From the NCBI GenBank assembly GCA_007130045.1, contig SLTG01000107.1, positions 1 through 47,648 of the forward strand: a stretch of 47,648 nucleotides of DNA, written 5' to 3'. Below the pieces are notes generated by a model. It saw only the letters and a list, made by a program, of their open reading frames with translations. It was not told where the DNA came from and made no database searches. How positions within the stretch are numbered: the first letter of the stretch is position 1; the number at the start of each line of letters is the position of its first letter. Below are positions 17,352 to 25,946 of the stretch, piece after piece. Both the position numbers and the translations under genes were made by a program. This DNA comes from Opitutales bacterium. GTDB taxonomy: Bacteria; Verrucomicrobiota; Verrucomicrobiia; Opitutales; T3Sed10-336.

Positions 17352-18526
17352 GCTTTGTTTTCAATCAGTTCCGAGGCGGTTCGGCGAACGGCCTCCTCCA
17401 AACACAAGACATCGTCCAGAGTTTGGGGTTCGAAATTTTCAAGCCGTTCCAGTGCCCGGTCAATAACCTTGGGAATTTCGAGAAACGCAAGGGAGTTTGC
17501 CAGAAAGGCGTTAACGGCGATTTCGTTGGCCGTATTGAAAATCGCCGGGGCGATTCCTCCGGCTTCGAGCGCCTGGCGGGCGAGCGAGAGGCAGGGGTAG
17601 CGTTCTCCGGAGACCGGTTCGATGTCGAGGCGTTGGATTCGAGTGAAATCCAGGGATCGCTGAATACCCGGCACGCGCTTCGGGTACATCAGGGCGTATT
17701 GAATGGGAAAGGTCATCGACGGGGGAGAAAGCTGGGCGAGGATGGAGCCGTCGATCAGTTGGACCAGCGAGTGAATGATGCTTTGGCGGTGGAGCACGAC
17801 ATCGATCTGTCGGGGTTCGACGTCGAAAAGCCAGTACGCTTCGATCATTTCGAGCCCCTTGTTTGCCATGGTGGCGCTGTCCACCGTGATTTTCGGACCC
17901 ATCGACCAGTTCGGGTGAGCGAGCGCATCCCGCGGGGTCACGCGGTTCAGGTCCTCCGGCGGCCAGTCGATAAAAGCGCCTCCGGAGGCGGTAAGAATGA
18001 GGCGTTCGACCTCTTCGGGTTGACGCCCTTCGAGACACTGGAAAAGGGCGTTGTGTTCGCTGTCGACCGGAAGGAGGCGGACGTGATGGCGCCGGGCCGC
18101 CTCGGTAACGAATTTCCCGGCCAGGACCAGGATCTCTTTGTTGGCCAGGGCGATTTGGCGGCCGGCATTGATCGCGGCCAGGGCCGGGCGAAGTGCGGCT
18201 GTCCCGGAGGTCGCGATCAGGACGATGTCCGCGTCGGGCAATGTGGCGAGTTCGGTGAGACCTTCCTCTCCGCAGGCCAGGCGGCATCCCGGAGGAAAGA
18301 TTCCCCCGTTGCGGCTTTCGCGATAGGCGGACTCGTCCGCGAGAGCCGCGTGCGGGACGTTGAACTCCCGTGCAATGCCGGCGAGTTCTTCGCTCCGGGA
18401 GTTTCCCGCGATGCCGATCAGTTCGAGATCGTCCGAAGCGTGGCGGATCACATTGAGGGTGTTTTCTCCGATCGACCCGGTGGCGCCCAGCAATACGACT
18501 CTTTTCTTCGCGGACATACGGCTCAC
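17333..18526 (-). CDS. dxr: 1-deoxy-D-xylulose 5-phosphate reductoisomerase
   Basis: The enzyme makes MEP from DXP with NADPH, the first committed step of non-mevalonate isoprenoid synthesis. The NADPH-binding motif LLGATGSIGENTLNVI is at the N-terminus. LPVDSEHNALFQCLEG is the conserved metal and substrate block, and TASGGAFIDWPPEDLNRVTP plus SMGPKITVDSATMANKGLE follow in order. The 397-residue length is normal. The start used is a GTG whose last two bases overlap the cdsA stop (GTGA); an ATG three codons later is the alternative. With ispG in the same run, the locus carries two of the seven MEP steps, next to uppS, which uses the products. Confidence 0.96.
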   Translation of the reverse strand: MSRMSAKKRVVLLGATGSIGENTLNVIRHASDDLELIGIAGNSRSEELAGIAREFNVPHAALADESAYRESRNGGIFPPGCRLACGEEGLTELATLPDADIVLIATSGTAALRPALAAINAGRQIALANKEILVLAGKFVTEAARRHHVRLLPVDSEHNALFQCLEGRQPEEVERLILTASGGAFIDWPPEDLNRVTPRDALAHPNWSMGPKITVDSATMANKGLEMIEAYWLFDVEPRQIDVVLHRQSIIHSLVQLIDGSILAQLSPPSMTFPIQYALMYPKRVPGIQRSLDFTRIQRLDIEPVSGERYPCLSLARQALEAGGIAPAIFNTANEIAVNAFLANSLAFLEIPKVIDRALERLENFEPQTLDDVLCLEEAVRRTASELIENKAWKKTS

Positions 18527-19365
18527 GAATAAATAAAGAGGATCAGCAGAACATAAGCAACCGGGGCGCTCAAGATCAAGCTGTCCGAAAGGTCGTAGGC
18601 GCCGCCGATGCCGGGAATCGACGTCCCTGAATCCTTCACCCCCGCGTGCCGTTTGAAAACGGATTCAAGCAGGTCGGAGGGAACCGAAACCGCGGCGATC
18701 GGAAGGATGAAGGCCGCGGCGGTGACCGGTGTCAGGGCGGCGGGAAGGGATTCGCTGAAGAGGGCGACGAACGCGGCGCCCAGGAGCATAGAGGACGCCA
18801 TGCCACCGGCGACGCCTTCCCAGGTTTTTCCGGGGCTGAGTTCGGGGGCGAGCTTGTGTTTTCCAAACAGTGACCCGAACACGTAGGCGCCGATATCCGC
18901 GACCTTGACGACGACGATGACCCAGAGGGCGAGAAGGAGCCCCTTCTCCGGCGTTGCCGCCATGAGAAGAACCTGCACAAAGAAATGAAGGGGAAACGCC
19001 ACCAGGGAAAGCCCCAACGCCGTTGTGGCAAGCGCCTGGACGCGCCGGGGCTGGGGGCGCGCCAGCGCGCAAAGGGCGACGAGGACGAGTCCGATCGCCA
19101 GGATGGACGCGCCCGCGGTGAGCGGGGCAATCCGGTCCGTTGACATCGAGAGAACGTAGGGTCCGAGAATAAGCGCCCCGCCGGCCGCCAGCCCGGGAAT
19201 CCGCAGGGTCGGCGTGCCATCCCGATCAAGGAGCTTGTAGAGTTCGTACTGGCTGAACAATGCGAGCAGCAGGATCAGCAACACGCCCGCGTGCGCGCCG
19301 AACAGAAAGAGGATTCCTCCGAGTGCCGTCCAGAGGATGACGGTGCTGAATGTGCGGCGGATCAC
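18523..19365 (-). CDS. cdsA: Phosphatidate cytidylyltransferase
   Basis: This inner-membrane enzyme makes CDP-diacylglycerol from phosphatidate and CTP, feeding all phospholipids. It has 280 residues with about seven to eight transmembrane helices. The family signature is present as SVPSDLLESVFKRHAGVKD followed by SIPGIGGAYDLSDSLI. The usual P-G-H-G-G-x-x-D-R-x-D-S reads P-G-I-G-G-A-Y-D-L-S-D-S, so the histidine and arginine are replaced while the metal-binding aspartates remain. SPGKTWEGVAGG is also conserved. The start overlaps the end of uppS by 4 bp and the stop overlaps the dxr start, so translation along this operon is probably coupled. Confidence 0.93.
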   Translation of the reverse strand: MIRRTFSTVILWTALGGILFLFGAHAGVLLILLLALFSQYELYKLLDRDGTPTLRIPGLAAGGALILGPYVLSMSTDRIAPLTAGASILAIGLVLVALCALARPQPRRVQALATTALGLSLVAFPLHFFVQVLLMAATPEKGLLLALWVIVVVKVADIGAYVFGSLFGKHKLAPELSPGKTWEGVAGGMASSMLLGAAFVALFSESLPAALTPVTAAAFILPIAAVSVPSDLLESVFKRHAGVKDSGTSIPGIGGAYDLSDSLILSAPVAYVLLILFIYS

Positions 19366-20126
19366 AATTGATTGGCGGTTTCCGGAACCTTCGTATGCAC
19401 CTGTTCTCCCGTCCTGCCGAATCGCCGCTCTCGTTTCTTGAAGGTATCGATTGCTCTAAGAAACTCTTCGCGACTGAACTCGGGCCAAAGGACGGATGAA
19501 AAATAGATCTCCGAATACGCCGATTGAAGCAGCAGAAAATTGCTCAAACGGCTTTCTCCCGAGGTTCGAATGATCAAGTCGGGATCGGGAATGCCGTCCC
19601 CCGTGTAAAGGTGGCGGGCGAAGCTCTCCCATGTGCAGCTTTCGGGATTTTCCTTACCGTCGGCAACGGCCCTGCAGTAGCTCCGAACCGCGTCGAGCAC
19701 TTCGGTGCGGGATCCGTAATTCAGGGCGATGACCAGAGTTCGGTCGGTGAAGGAGGCGGTCTCCTCCATAATGCCTTTGACCTGATCGGAGACGCGCTTC
19801 GGCAATTCGTCGATTCGGCCGATGCACCGGAGACGAAGTTTCTTCTCGATCAGGTAATGGCGTTCCTCTTGAAGGAAGTGGTAAAGCATCTCCATGAGGG
19901 CATCGACTTCGTCCTTTGGGCGCTGCCAGTTTTCCACGGAAAACGCGAAAAGCGTGAGGTAGCGAAGTTCGGTTTCGCCGGCGGCGCGGACGACCGCCCG
20001 GGCCGATTCGATACCCTGCCGGTGGCCCTCAATCCGGGGAAGCCCCTTCCGCCGCGCCCATCGCCCGTTTCCGTCCATAATAATGGCGATGTGTTCGGGC
20101 TGATTGCCTGCTGACGTGATTCTCAT
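19362..20126 (-). CDS. uppS: Isoprenyl (undecaprenyl) diphosphate synthase
   Basis: This cis-prenyltransferase builds the C55 lipid carrier for peptidoglycan and other envelope polymers. HIAIIMDGNGRWARRKGLPR carries the catalytic aspartate and the phosphate-binding GNGRWA. Later blocks are LTLFAFSVENWQRPKDEV, IALNYGSRTEV, and PDPDLIIRTSGESRLSNFLL, with WPEFSREEF near the end. The ATG at 20126 is preferred because the conserved region begins shortly after it; an ATG 30 bp upstream would add an atypical leader. The protein is about 254 residues, normal for UppS. It is the first gene of the minus-strand operon and diverges from the pterin dehydratase gene. Confidence 0.95.
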   Translation of the reverse strand: MRITSAGNQPEHIAIIMDGNGRWARRKGLPRIEGHRQGIESARAVVRAAGETELRYLTLFAFSVENWQRPKDEVDALMEMLYHFLQEERHYLIEKKLRLRCIGRIDELPKRVSDQVKGIMEETASFTDRTLVIALNYGSRTEVLDAVRSYCRAVADGKENPESCTWESFARHLYTGDGIPDPDLIIRTSGESRLSNFLLLQSAYSEIYFSSVLWPEFSREEFLRAIDTFKKRERRFGRTGEQVHTKVPETANQL

Positions 20127-20257
20127 GGTTGAAAATGCGATTCTTAGTGAACGCATCTATCCGGGTCAATTGCTAAGAATCCGGTCCAGGTGCCTGCCAC
20201 GGTCCACGGTGTCTATCCAGTTGACGGGGTGCCACTGTGGGTGCTAAGGTGGACGAA

Positions 20258-20542
20258 ATGGCCAAGGTGCTGGAAAAAGGGCAAATCGAGGCGGCGCTGA
20301 AAGACCTGCCCGGATGGCGCCACGAGGAGGACGCTCTGGTTAAGACTTTCAAGCTCAAGGGCTTTTCCGGTGCGGTCGCGTTTATCGTGCGGGTGGGTTT
20401 TGAATGCCAAAAGGCGAATCATCATCCGGAATTGAGCAATATTTACAATAAAGTCACACTCAGATTTACGACCCACTCGGAAGGCGGGGTCGTCACCGAA
20501 AACGATGTGGCGATCGCCCGGACTATCGAGCGCATCCTTTAG
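20258..20542 (+). CDS. Pterin-4a-carbinolamine dehydratase
   Basis: This small soluble enzyme of about 94 residues dehydrates 4a-hydroxytetrahydrobiopterin during pterin cofactor recycling; homologues also occur in bacteria without phenylalanine hydroxylase. The family motif is clear: ECQKANHHPELSNIYNKVTL followed by RFTTHSEGGVTENDVAIA-like text (in the window, THSEGGVVTENDVAIAR). The paired histidines of NHHPE and the TH further on are the active-site residues. ATG 20258 has GGTGGA about 5-10 bp upstream and is preferred to the GTG at 20237. No phenylalanine hydroxylase gene is in view. The nucleoside phosphorylase gene follows after 9 bp. Confidence 0.92.
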   Translation: MAKVLEKGQIEAALKDLPGWRHEEDALVKTFKLKGFSGAVAFIVRVGFECQKANHHPELSNIYNKVTLRFTTHSEGGVVTENDVAIARTIERIL

Positions 20543-20551
20543 GACCGGCCA

Positions 20552-21238
20552 ATGAGAATCGGGTTGATAGGCGGCACGAGCGTAAACCGTTCCAGGTTGT
20601 TCGCGTCATGGGACGCCTGTCTCGAAACGACGGATTACGGCGAGGTGGCTTACCGGAAGAAAGGCTGCCTCGTCGCGCTGAACCGGCATGGACCCGAAGG
20701 CGGGACGCCGCCACACGCAATCAACTTTCGCGCGAACATACGTTTTTTCGAAAAGGCGGGGGTGGCGGAAATCATCTCGCTGAATTCAGTGGGCTCGCTC
20801 GATCTTGATTTGCCGCCGGGAACCCTGGTGTCCTGCAGCGACTACGTATCGTTTCGGCCGGCGACGTTCCGGGACAGGGAGGTTCGGCCGGTGGTGCCGG
20901 GAATATCCAACACCCTTCTTCCGGCGATCGCGAAGGCGTGTTCACACTCGATCGAGGGGGACAAGGTCTATGTGCAAACGTCCGGCCCCCGCTTTGAAAC
21001 GCGGGCCGAAATCCGGATTATTCGAGGCTGGGGCGATGTTGTGGGTATGACTCTGGGAAGCGAGGCGGATCTTTGCGCGGAGACGGGAATCGGCGTGAAT
21101 TCCGTGGCGATGGTGGACAATTTCGCAAACGGGCTGGCCGCCGAGTCGCTTTCCGTGGAGCTATTCGAGCGCCGGGTGCGGGAGAATCAAAACAAGGTCG
21201 ATCAGCTCCTTGGCGTGATCGCGGAGCTCTACGGTTGA
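20552..21238 (+). CDS. MTAP/PNP-type purine nucleoside phosphorylase
   Basis: This is a 228-residue enzyme of the trimeric nucleoside phosphorylase family 2, which splits methylthioadenosine or purine nucleosides with phosphate. MRIGLIGGTSV at the N-terminus gives the phosphate loop. LNRHGPEGGTPPHAINFRAN carries the conserved RHG and PH..N blocks. EIISLNSVGSLD, YVQTSGPRFETRAEIRII and GMTLGSEADLCAE (usually GMT..PE) follow in family order. The shorter-than-usual length, compared with about 270-290 for typical members, fits a compact bacterial subgroup. The substrate, MTA versus guanosine or inosine, is not settled by sequence alone. It is cotranscribed with the pterin dehydratase gene. Confidence 0.88.
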   Translation: MRIGLIGGTSVNRSRLFASWDACLETTDYGEVAYRKKGCLVALNRHGPEGGTPPHAINFRANIRFFEKAGVAEIISLNSVGSLDLDLPPGTLVSCSDYVSFRPATFRDREVRPVVPGISNTLLPAIAKACSHSIEGDKVYVQTSGPRFETRAEIRIIRGWGDVVGMTLGSEADLCAETGIGVNSVAMVDNFANGLAAESLSVELFERRVRENQNKVDQLLGVIAELYG

Positions 21239-21262
21239 GCGTGCCGTGGACTTGATCGCCGG

Positions 21263-21281
21263 GGCGCCGCGTTGCGGCGCC
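21263..21281 (+). terminator. GC-rich hairpin after the phosphorylase gene
   Basis: GGCGCCGC at 21263-21270 and GCGGCGCC at 21274-21281 form a perfect 8-bp stem with a GTT loop, about 24 bp after the stop codon at 21238. No T-tract follows, so Rho-independent termination is only possible. The hairpin separates the pterin/phosphorylase pair from the moxR operon and could also serve as a transcript 3'-end stabiliser. Confidence 0.4.
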
Positions 21282-21360
21282 AACAGGGGTTGCGCCGGGG
21301 CGTATGTACGGGAAGTCCGGTCGGCAAGGATCCCGAACGGCTCCGACTCGTTCCATTGGC

Positions 21361-21389
21361 TTGCAATTCCGGGCCGTGTAATCCATACT
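21361..21389 (+). promoter_or_regulatory. Possible sigma-70 promoter of the moxR operon
   Basis: TTGCAA at 21361-21366 and CATACT at 21384-21389 are separated by 17 bp, each matching 4 of 6 consensus positions. The predicted transcript start near 21396 would lie only a few bases before the moxR ATG at 21400, giving a nearly leaderless mRNA. No good ribosome-binding site precedes that ATG, which is consistent. This is a by-eye match and could be chance. Confidence 0.28.
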
Positions 21390-21399
21390 TTTTGGACAA

Positions 21400-22371
21400 A
21401 TGAGCGATGCCATTCGAACCACGCCGGTAGGCGAATCCAGAGAAACCCTTTTGCGGCTGCGATCCAATATCAACCGATACATCAAGGGAAAGGATGACGT
21501 AATCGACCGGGTGATTGTCTGCATGCTGGCGTCCGGGCACCTATTGATCGAGGATTTGCCGGGTTTGGGAAAGACCACGCTGGCTTACTGCCTGGCGAAA
21601 TCGATCGACGCGTCGTTTTCGCGAATTCAGTTCACCAGCGACCTGCTTCCCGCCGATGTGATCGGCGTTTCGGTTTACGAGGAGGCGACGCGCTCATTCA
21701 GCTTCAAAAAGGGGCCGGTGTTCGCGAATATCGTCCTGGCTGACGAAATCAACCGGACGACGCCGAAAACCCAGTCGAGCCTCCTGGAGGTGATGGACCG
21801 GGGAAAGGTTTCGGTCGACGGGGCCACGCATCCGGTCGGGAGTCCGTTCATGGTGTTCGCCACCCAGAATCCTGTCGATTACGGGGGCACTTTTCCTCTT
21901 CCTGAAAGCCAGTTGGACCGCTTCTTAATGAGAATCCAGATGGGGTATCCGGGCGAGGAGGAGGAGTTTGAGATCCTGAGAAATTCTTTATTGCGGTACG
22001 ATGACATCGAAATGGATACGGTGGTGACGCACGAGCAAATCATCGATTTGCAGGCGTCGGTACAGGATATTTACGTGGAGGACAGCGTGCTGGAGTACAT
22101 AATCAAGATCGTGACGGCCACGCGGACGGAAAGTGAGTTCAAAGCGGGCGCCAGCACCCGGGGTTGTTTGTCGTTGAAGGTCGCCGCGCAGGCGAGAGCG
22201 CTCTTTTGCGGCCGGGACTTTGTTCTGCCGGAGGACGTGCAGGAGATGGTTGAACCGGTATTGTGTCACCGCTTGCACCTGAGACGCCAGACGGTCGACC
22301 CAATGGAGGAGAGAAGGATTTCGCGGACGATCCTCAATTCGATTATCAATTCGATTCCCATACCGGTCTAG
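21400..22371 (+). CDS. MoxR-family AAA+ ATPase
   Basis: This 323-residue chaperone-like AAA+ protein belongs to the MoxR/RavA group, which act with von Willebrand-type and DUF58 proteins in maturation of enzyme complexes or envelope stress. Walker A is [12 protein letters not shown] at residues 51-62, Walker B VLADEINR at 112-119, sensor 1 ATQNP at 154-158, and the [13 protein letters not shown] arginine-finger region follows. The lid domain fills the last 100 residues. It is the first gene of a three-gene operon with a DUF58 protein and a transglutaminase-like membrane protein, a widely conserved combination. Confidence 0.95.
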   Translation: MSDAIRTTPVGESRETLLRLRSNINRYIKGKDDVIDRVIVCMLASGHLLIEDLPGLGKTTLAYCLAKSIDASFSRIQFTSDLLPADVIGVSVYEEATRSFSFKKGPVFANIVLADEINRTTPKTQSSLLEVMDRGKVSVDGATHPVGSPFMVFATQNPVDYGGTFPLPESQLDRFLMRIQMGYPGEEEEFEILRNSLLRYDDIEMDTVVTHEQIIDLQASVQDIYVEDSVLEYIIKIVTATRTESEFKAGASTRGCLSLKVAAQARALFCGRDFVLPEDVQEMVEPVLCHRLHLRRQTVDPMEERRISRTILNSIINSIPIPV

Positions 22372-22417
22372 TTCGGGTCGATCACCGGTAGGGATTGTAA
22401 GTATTACGAGCAAGCAA

Positions 22418-23551
22418 ATGGCCGATCGAACCAGCAGCATCTCCGCTTGGCGGGGACCGGGCGCGCCGGCGCCAGGCAGGCAGCGATTGATTGCCCGTGT
22501 TTTGGCGCTTATTATTCCCCCGCGCGGACAGAGTTTTCTTCCCACCGCGACCGGCTACGTGCTGATCGTCACCACCGTGGGGATCTGTATTGCCGCCTAC
22601 AGTACCGGAAGCAACATCCTCTTTATTTCGGTTTCGCTAATCCTCTCCGGACTGCTCCTGAGCGGAGCGCTCTCGTGGGTGAATTTCAGCCGGGTTTGCT
22701 GGCGCATTCAGGCTGAGCCCCCATTCCGGGAGGGTGAAAAGGGCGCGGTCCTGATCGATCTCCGCAACGGGAAGAAAATTATTCCGACGTATTCGCTCTG
22801 GTTCAGGATTTCGGCGAGGAAAAGCCGGCAGCCGGGGCGGGTGTTCCTGGAGCACCGACTGGATCCGGGGAGTTCGGCGGTTTTGGAATGGATCTTCGAG
22901 CCTGCCGGAAGGGGTGTCGAGACGATCACCTTGAGTTCGGGGATCTCGGAGTATCCTTTCGGTTTTCTCCGAAAATCCGTTGGCCGGGCGGTTTCGCATC
23001 AGGTTGTAGTCTGGCCGCGGCGCATTGGATACGAAATGCAAGCATCCGGTCAGGCCGAGCAGTTTTCCCTGCTCGGAGATTCGTCGCGGCGCATCGGGCA
23101 GGGCGATGACCTGATCAACCTCAGGGACTACCGGCGGGGCGATTCGCAACGACTGATTCATTGGAAAGCGAGCGCGAAGGCGCAGCGGCTTCAGGTCCGG
23201 CAGTTCGCTGCCGAAAATCTTTCAACCTATTTCTTCTTTCTCCAGACATCACAGAGGATCTGGCGGGATACCGAACAGTTCGAGAGAATGTGCCGGTTCG
23301 CGATGACGCTGGCCGAGGATTTCTACCAATGGAACCGGATTTTGGGCGCCGCGATCAACGATCTGCCCGTGATTCATATCAAACGGTACGTTGACATAGC
23401 TTATTTCTTCGATCAATTGGCGATGATCGAGATGACGCCGACAGACCAGATACCGGCTACACCGTTGGAGAGTAACATTGTAACATTTGAACCATATGGC
23501 AGGAGCGGAGTCATTGCTTGCGCCGCAGGACAGAAGATTGCCACGGCTTAA
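22418..23551 (+). CDS. DUF58 membrane protein
   Basis: The 377-residue product has two adjacent membrane helices at about residues 44-61 and 66-88, then a soluble region. The DUF58 signature NLRDYRRGDSQRLIHWKASA is at about residues 234-253, followed by RLQVRQF. DUF58 proteins partner with MoxR ATPases, but the molecular role is unknown. The two helices near the N-terminus place the DUF58 domain on the cytoplasmic face if the family topology holds. It lies 46 bp after moxR, and its 3' end overlaps the start of the transglutaminase gene by about 56 bp, which supports coupled expression. Confidence 0.92.
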   Translation: MADRTSSISAWRGPGAPAPGRQRLIARVLALIIPPRGQSFLPTATGYVLIVTTVGICIAAYSTGSNILFISVSLILSGLLLSGALSWVNFSRVCWRIQAEPPFREGEKGAVLIDLRNGKKIIPTYSLWFRISARKSRQPGRVFLEHRLDPGSSAVLEWIFEPAGRGVETITLSSGISEYPFGFLRKSVGRAVSHQVVVWPRRIGYEMQASGQAEQFSLLGDSSRRIGQGDDLINLRDYRRGDSQRLIHWKASAKAQRLQVRQFAAENLSTYFFFLQTSQRIWRDTEQFERMCRFAMTLAEDFYQWNRILGAAINDLPVIHIKRYVDIAYFFDQLAMIEMTPTDQIPATPLESNIVTFEPYGRSGVIACAAGQKIATA

Positions 23552-25817
23552 TCGAATTGAACTGCACCAGACCAACTTCTTTCTGGGGTTGTTCCTGGCG
23601 TTCATTTCCTTGTTCCCTGTGGTTTATCTAAGCATTCCCGTGCTCGGCTACTACGTATTCGCGCTGCTTGTGATGCTCGTCGCGGCCATTGTCCCCGAAG
23701 TTCGTCTCAGGATGCCGGTCCAACTGTGGACCGCGATTCCCCTGCTGATCTTTTTGGCGTTTCTTGCGGATTTCGTGCTGATCGCCGGGATTGACGGTGC
23801 GATGGAGGCGCTGACTCGCCTGATCATTCTACTGGTCTGTTACTGTGCGGTGGCCTTCCGAAACAGGCGGAAGGATCTCCAGTTGATTCTGCTTTGCCTT
23901 TTCCTGGTGATTATTGTCGGGGTGAACGTCGTATCGGTCCTGTTCATACTCCAGATCGGAGTGTTCGCGGCGATTTCCATGTTCCTCATGTTCAATATCA
24001 ATCTCCTGGACAACAGCGACCGGGATGAAACGCCGGACATGATTTGGGAAGGGTTTTCCTGGCGGCATTACCTGGGGAGGTTGTGGGAATCCGCCAACAT
24101 CCGGATTTTCGGCCTCACCGCCGCTCTGTTTGTTCTGATCATGTTGCTGTCGGCCGGAATATTTCTGCTGATTCCCCGCCTGGGGCTTGAGAATCGTTTG
24201 GGTTTTCTGGGAATCCGCAACACATCAAGCATATCCGGATTCAGCGAGGATATCGGGCTGTCGGACATAACGAACATTCTCCATGACACGCGGACCGCGC
24301 TTCGCATCGATCCCCCTTCACGCGATGCGATTCCGGCGGACCCCTATTGGAGAATGCTCGTGCTCGATCGTTACAGGCGGGGGCGTTTTTCGGTGTCCGA
24401 CGGGTTGGCCTTTACAAGGGAACAGCTTTCCAATAATCGGTTTACGATCTCGGACCTGAGTTGGGTCGATGACGGCTCATCCGCGGCGACCGACGGGGAG
24501 TGGTTGTTCTACATGGAGCCCGGCGTATCCCGATGGCTTCCTCTTCCGGGGGATTTCGCTTCTTTGCGAACGAAATCCCGAAATCGCTTTTACAGTATCC
24601 CCGCGTTTCGGGTGATGGGACAACAAAACGTCAACTCGCAGTTTTTATTCTATGAAGTGACAGGTCTGGCGTTCATGGATCGGTTTCCCGACCGGTTGAT
24701 CACGCTGGAGGAGTGGGAGCCGACGGACGAACGATTTTCTTCCCTGATTCCCGAATCGTTCGGAAATGGAAACCTGTACCGGGCGCTGACACTCGATCTT
24801 CCGATGAATGAGCTCGATCTCGAGTACCTTCAGGAAGTTGTTGAAGAGATAACCGGGGGGAGAACCTTGAGCGCGGAAGAGTTTGTCGTGCGCGCCAAAG
24901 CCTACCTTGCGGAGAATCACGGCTATTCGCTGACGAGCCGGGTTCCCAGAGATGCCAGGGGTAACTGGACTGACTGGAGTGAGAGGAGTGACAGGATTGT
25001 CCGTTGGCTGCGGTCCGGAAGCGACGGGCATTGCGAATATTTTGCCGGAGCGCTGCTGGTCTTGAGCCGGGCGGCCGGCCACCCGGCTCGGATTGCGACC
25101 GGGTTTCGGGGCGGAACATGGAACAGCTACGAGAATTACCTCATGGTGCGATATTCCGACGCTCACGCGTGGTGTGAGATATACGATGGAGACGGATACT
25201 GGTTTCGTGCCGATCCGACTCCGCACTCCGGAGAAGCGGAATGGGACGAGGCGGACGACATGTATTCTCGTTTCGGAATTTCGATGGACAGCAGTTGGAA
25301 CGCTTACCTGGATAGCCTGAGGGTGCTCTGGTACCGGCGGATCGTCAGCTTTGACGATGACAGTCAGAGGGATTTGCTGTCCACCATAAGGGAGAATTTC
25401 GCCATTCTTCTCGAGGGTACGGCGGAGGGCTTCTCACAGGCGGGGGCTGCCGCGAAGAATTGGGTGCGAGGTCCCTGGGACGGAAGCCGGTTTCTCAATC
25501 TCGGTGCGGGAATCCTTATACTCGGCTTGTTTGTTTTCCTGATGCGCTGGCTGGGTTGGAGAGTATTTCCGTACCTCACCTTTTACCGGAAAGGCGTCAG
25601 GTTGGATCCGGTCCGCCGTCAGGCAGGGAAGCTCCTGCTCCGTTTGGACGTGATGGGTGGGGAGCGTGTCGAGCGATTGCCTGCGTCCATTGAAGAGGTT
25701 GGATCCGTCCGTCTTCAGCTTCAGACGCTGCGTTATGGTGCGCCCGAGACGCGGAAGTCGCCGGGGATGGCGTTTCGGCGCGCCCGGTCAGTGCTGAAGC
25801 GAATGCGCCGTGCCTGA
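23496..25817 (+). CDS. TgpA-like transmembrane transglutaminase-domain protein
   Basis: This protein of about 773 residues has a block of six or so N-terminal helices (through residue 230) followed by a large extracytoplasmic domain. The transglutaminase core has a full Cys-His-Asp triad, numbered from the TTG at 23487: C516 in DGHCEYFAGALL, H560 in YSDAHAWCEIYDG, and D576 in WFRADPTPHSG. A last membrane helix is near residues 682-702, with a basic C-terminal tail after it. TgpA in Pseudomonas is an essential inner-membrane protein of this type whose substrate is not fixed. The start (ATG 23496 or TTG 23487) lies inside the DUF58 gene. It is third in the MoxR-DUF58-TGase operon. Confidence 0.92.
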   Translation: MAGAESLLAPQDRRLPRLNRIELHQTNFFLGLFLAFISLFPVVYLSIPVLGYYVFALLVMLVAAIVPEVRLRMPVQLWTAIPLLIFLAFLADFVLIAGIDGAMEALTRLIILLVCYCAVAFRNRRKDLQLILLCLFLVIIVGVNVVSVLFILQIGVFAAISMFLMFNINLLDNSDRDETPDMIWEGFSWRHYLGRLWESANIRIFGLTAALFVLIMLLSAGIFLLIPRLGLENRLGFLGIRNTSSISGFSEDIGLSDITNILHDTRTALRIDPPSRDAIPADPYWRMLVLDRYRRGRFSVSDGLAFTREQLSNNRFTISDLSWVDDGSSAATDGEWLFYMEPGVSRWLPLPGDFASLRTKSRNRFYSIPAFRVMGQQNVNSQFLFYEVTGLAFMDRFPDRLITLEEWEPTDERFSSLIPESFGNGNLYRALTLDLPMNELDLEYLQEVVEEITGGRTLSAEEFVVRAKAYLAENHGYSLTSRVPRDARGNWTDWSERSDRIVRWLRSGSDGHCEYFAGALLVLSRAAGHPARIATGFRGGTWNSYENYLMVRYSDAHAWCEIYDGDGYWFRADPTPHSGEAEWDEADDMYSRFGISMDSSWNAYLDSLRVLWYRRIVSFDDDSQRDLLSTIRENFAILLEGTAEGFSQAGAAAKNWVRGPWDGSRFLNLGAGILILGLFVFLMRWLGWRVFPYLTFYRKGVRLDPVRRQAGKLLLRLDVMGGERVERLPASIEEVGSVRLQLQTLRYGAPETRKSPGMAFRRARSVLKRMRRA

Positions 25818-25946
25818 TGAATCGTTGCGCATTGGGCCGGGTGAAACCGATGAGGCGCCCTTGGCCCTTGACTATTACGGCGGGGCTTCGAACGGTTGGG
25901 TGTTTCATTGTTGTCGTATCAGGGCGTTTGTTGCTTTCTTGAAGAA

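Noticed and set aside
20221-20250. Promoter for the pterin dehydratase gene (TTGACG with TAAGGT at 18 bp)
   Set aside because: The -10 match is weak and would leave no room for the ribosome site that precedes the ATG at 20258.
24955-25005. Short direct repeats (GACTGACTGGAGTGAGAGGAGTGAC type) inside the transglutaminase gene
   Set aside because: They are part of a normal coding segment encoding WTDWSERSDR and are too short and imperfect to be a separate element.
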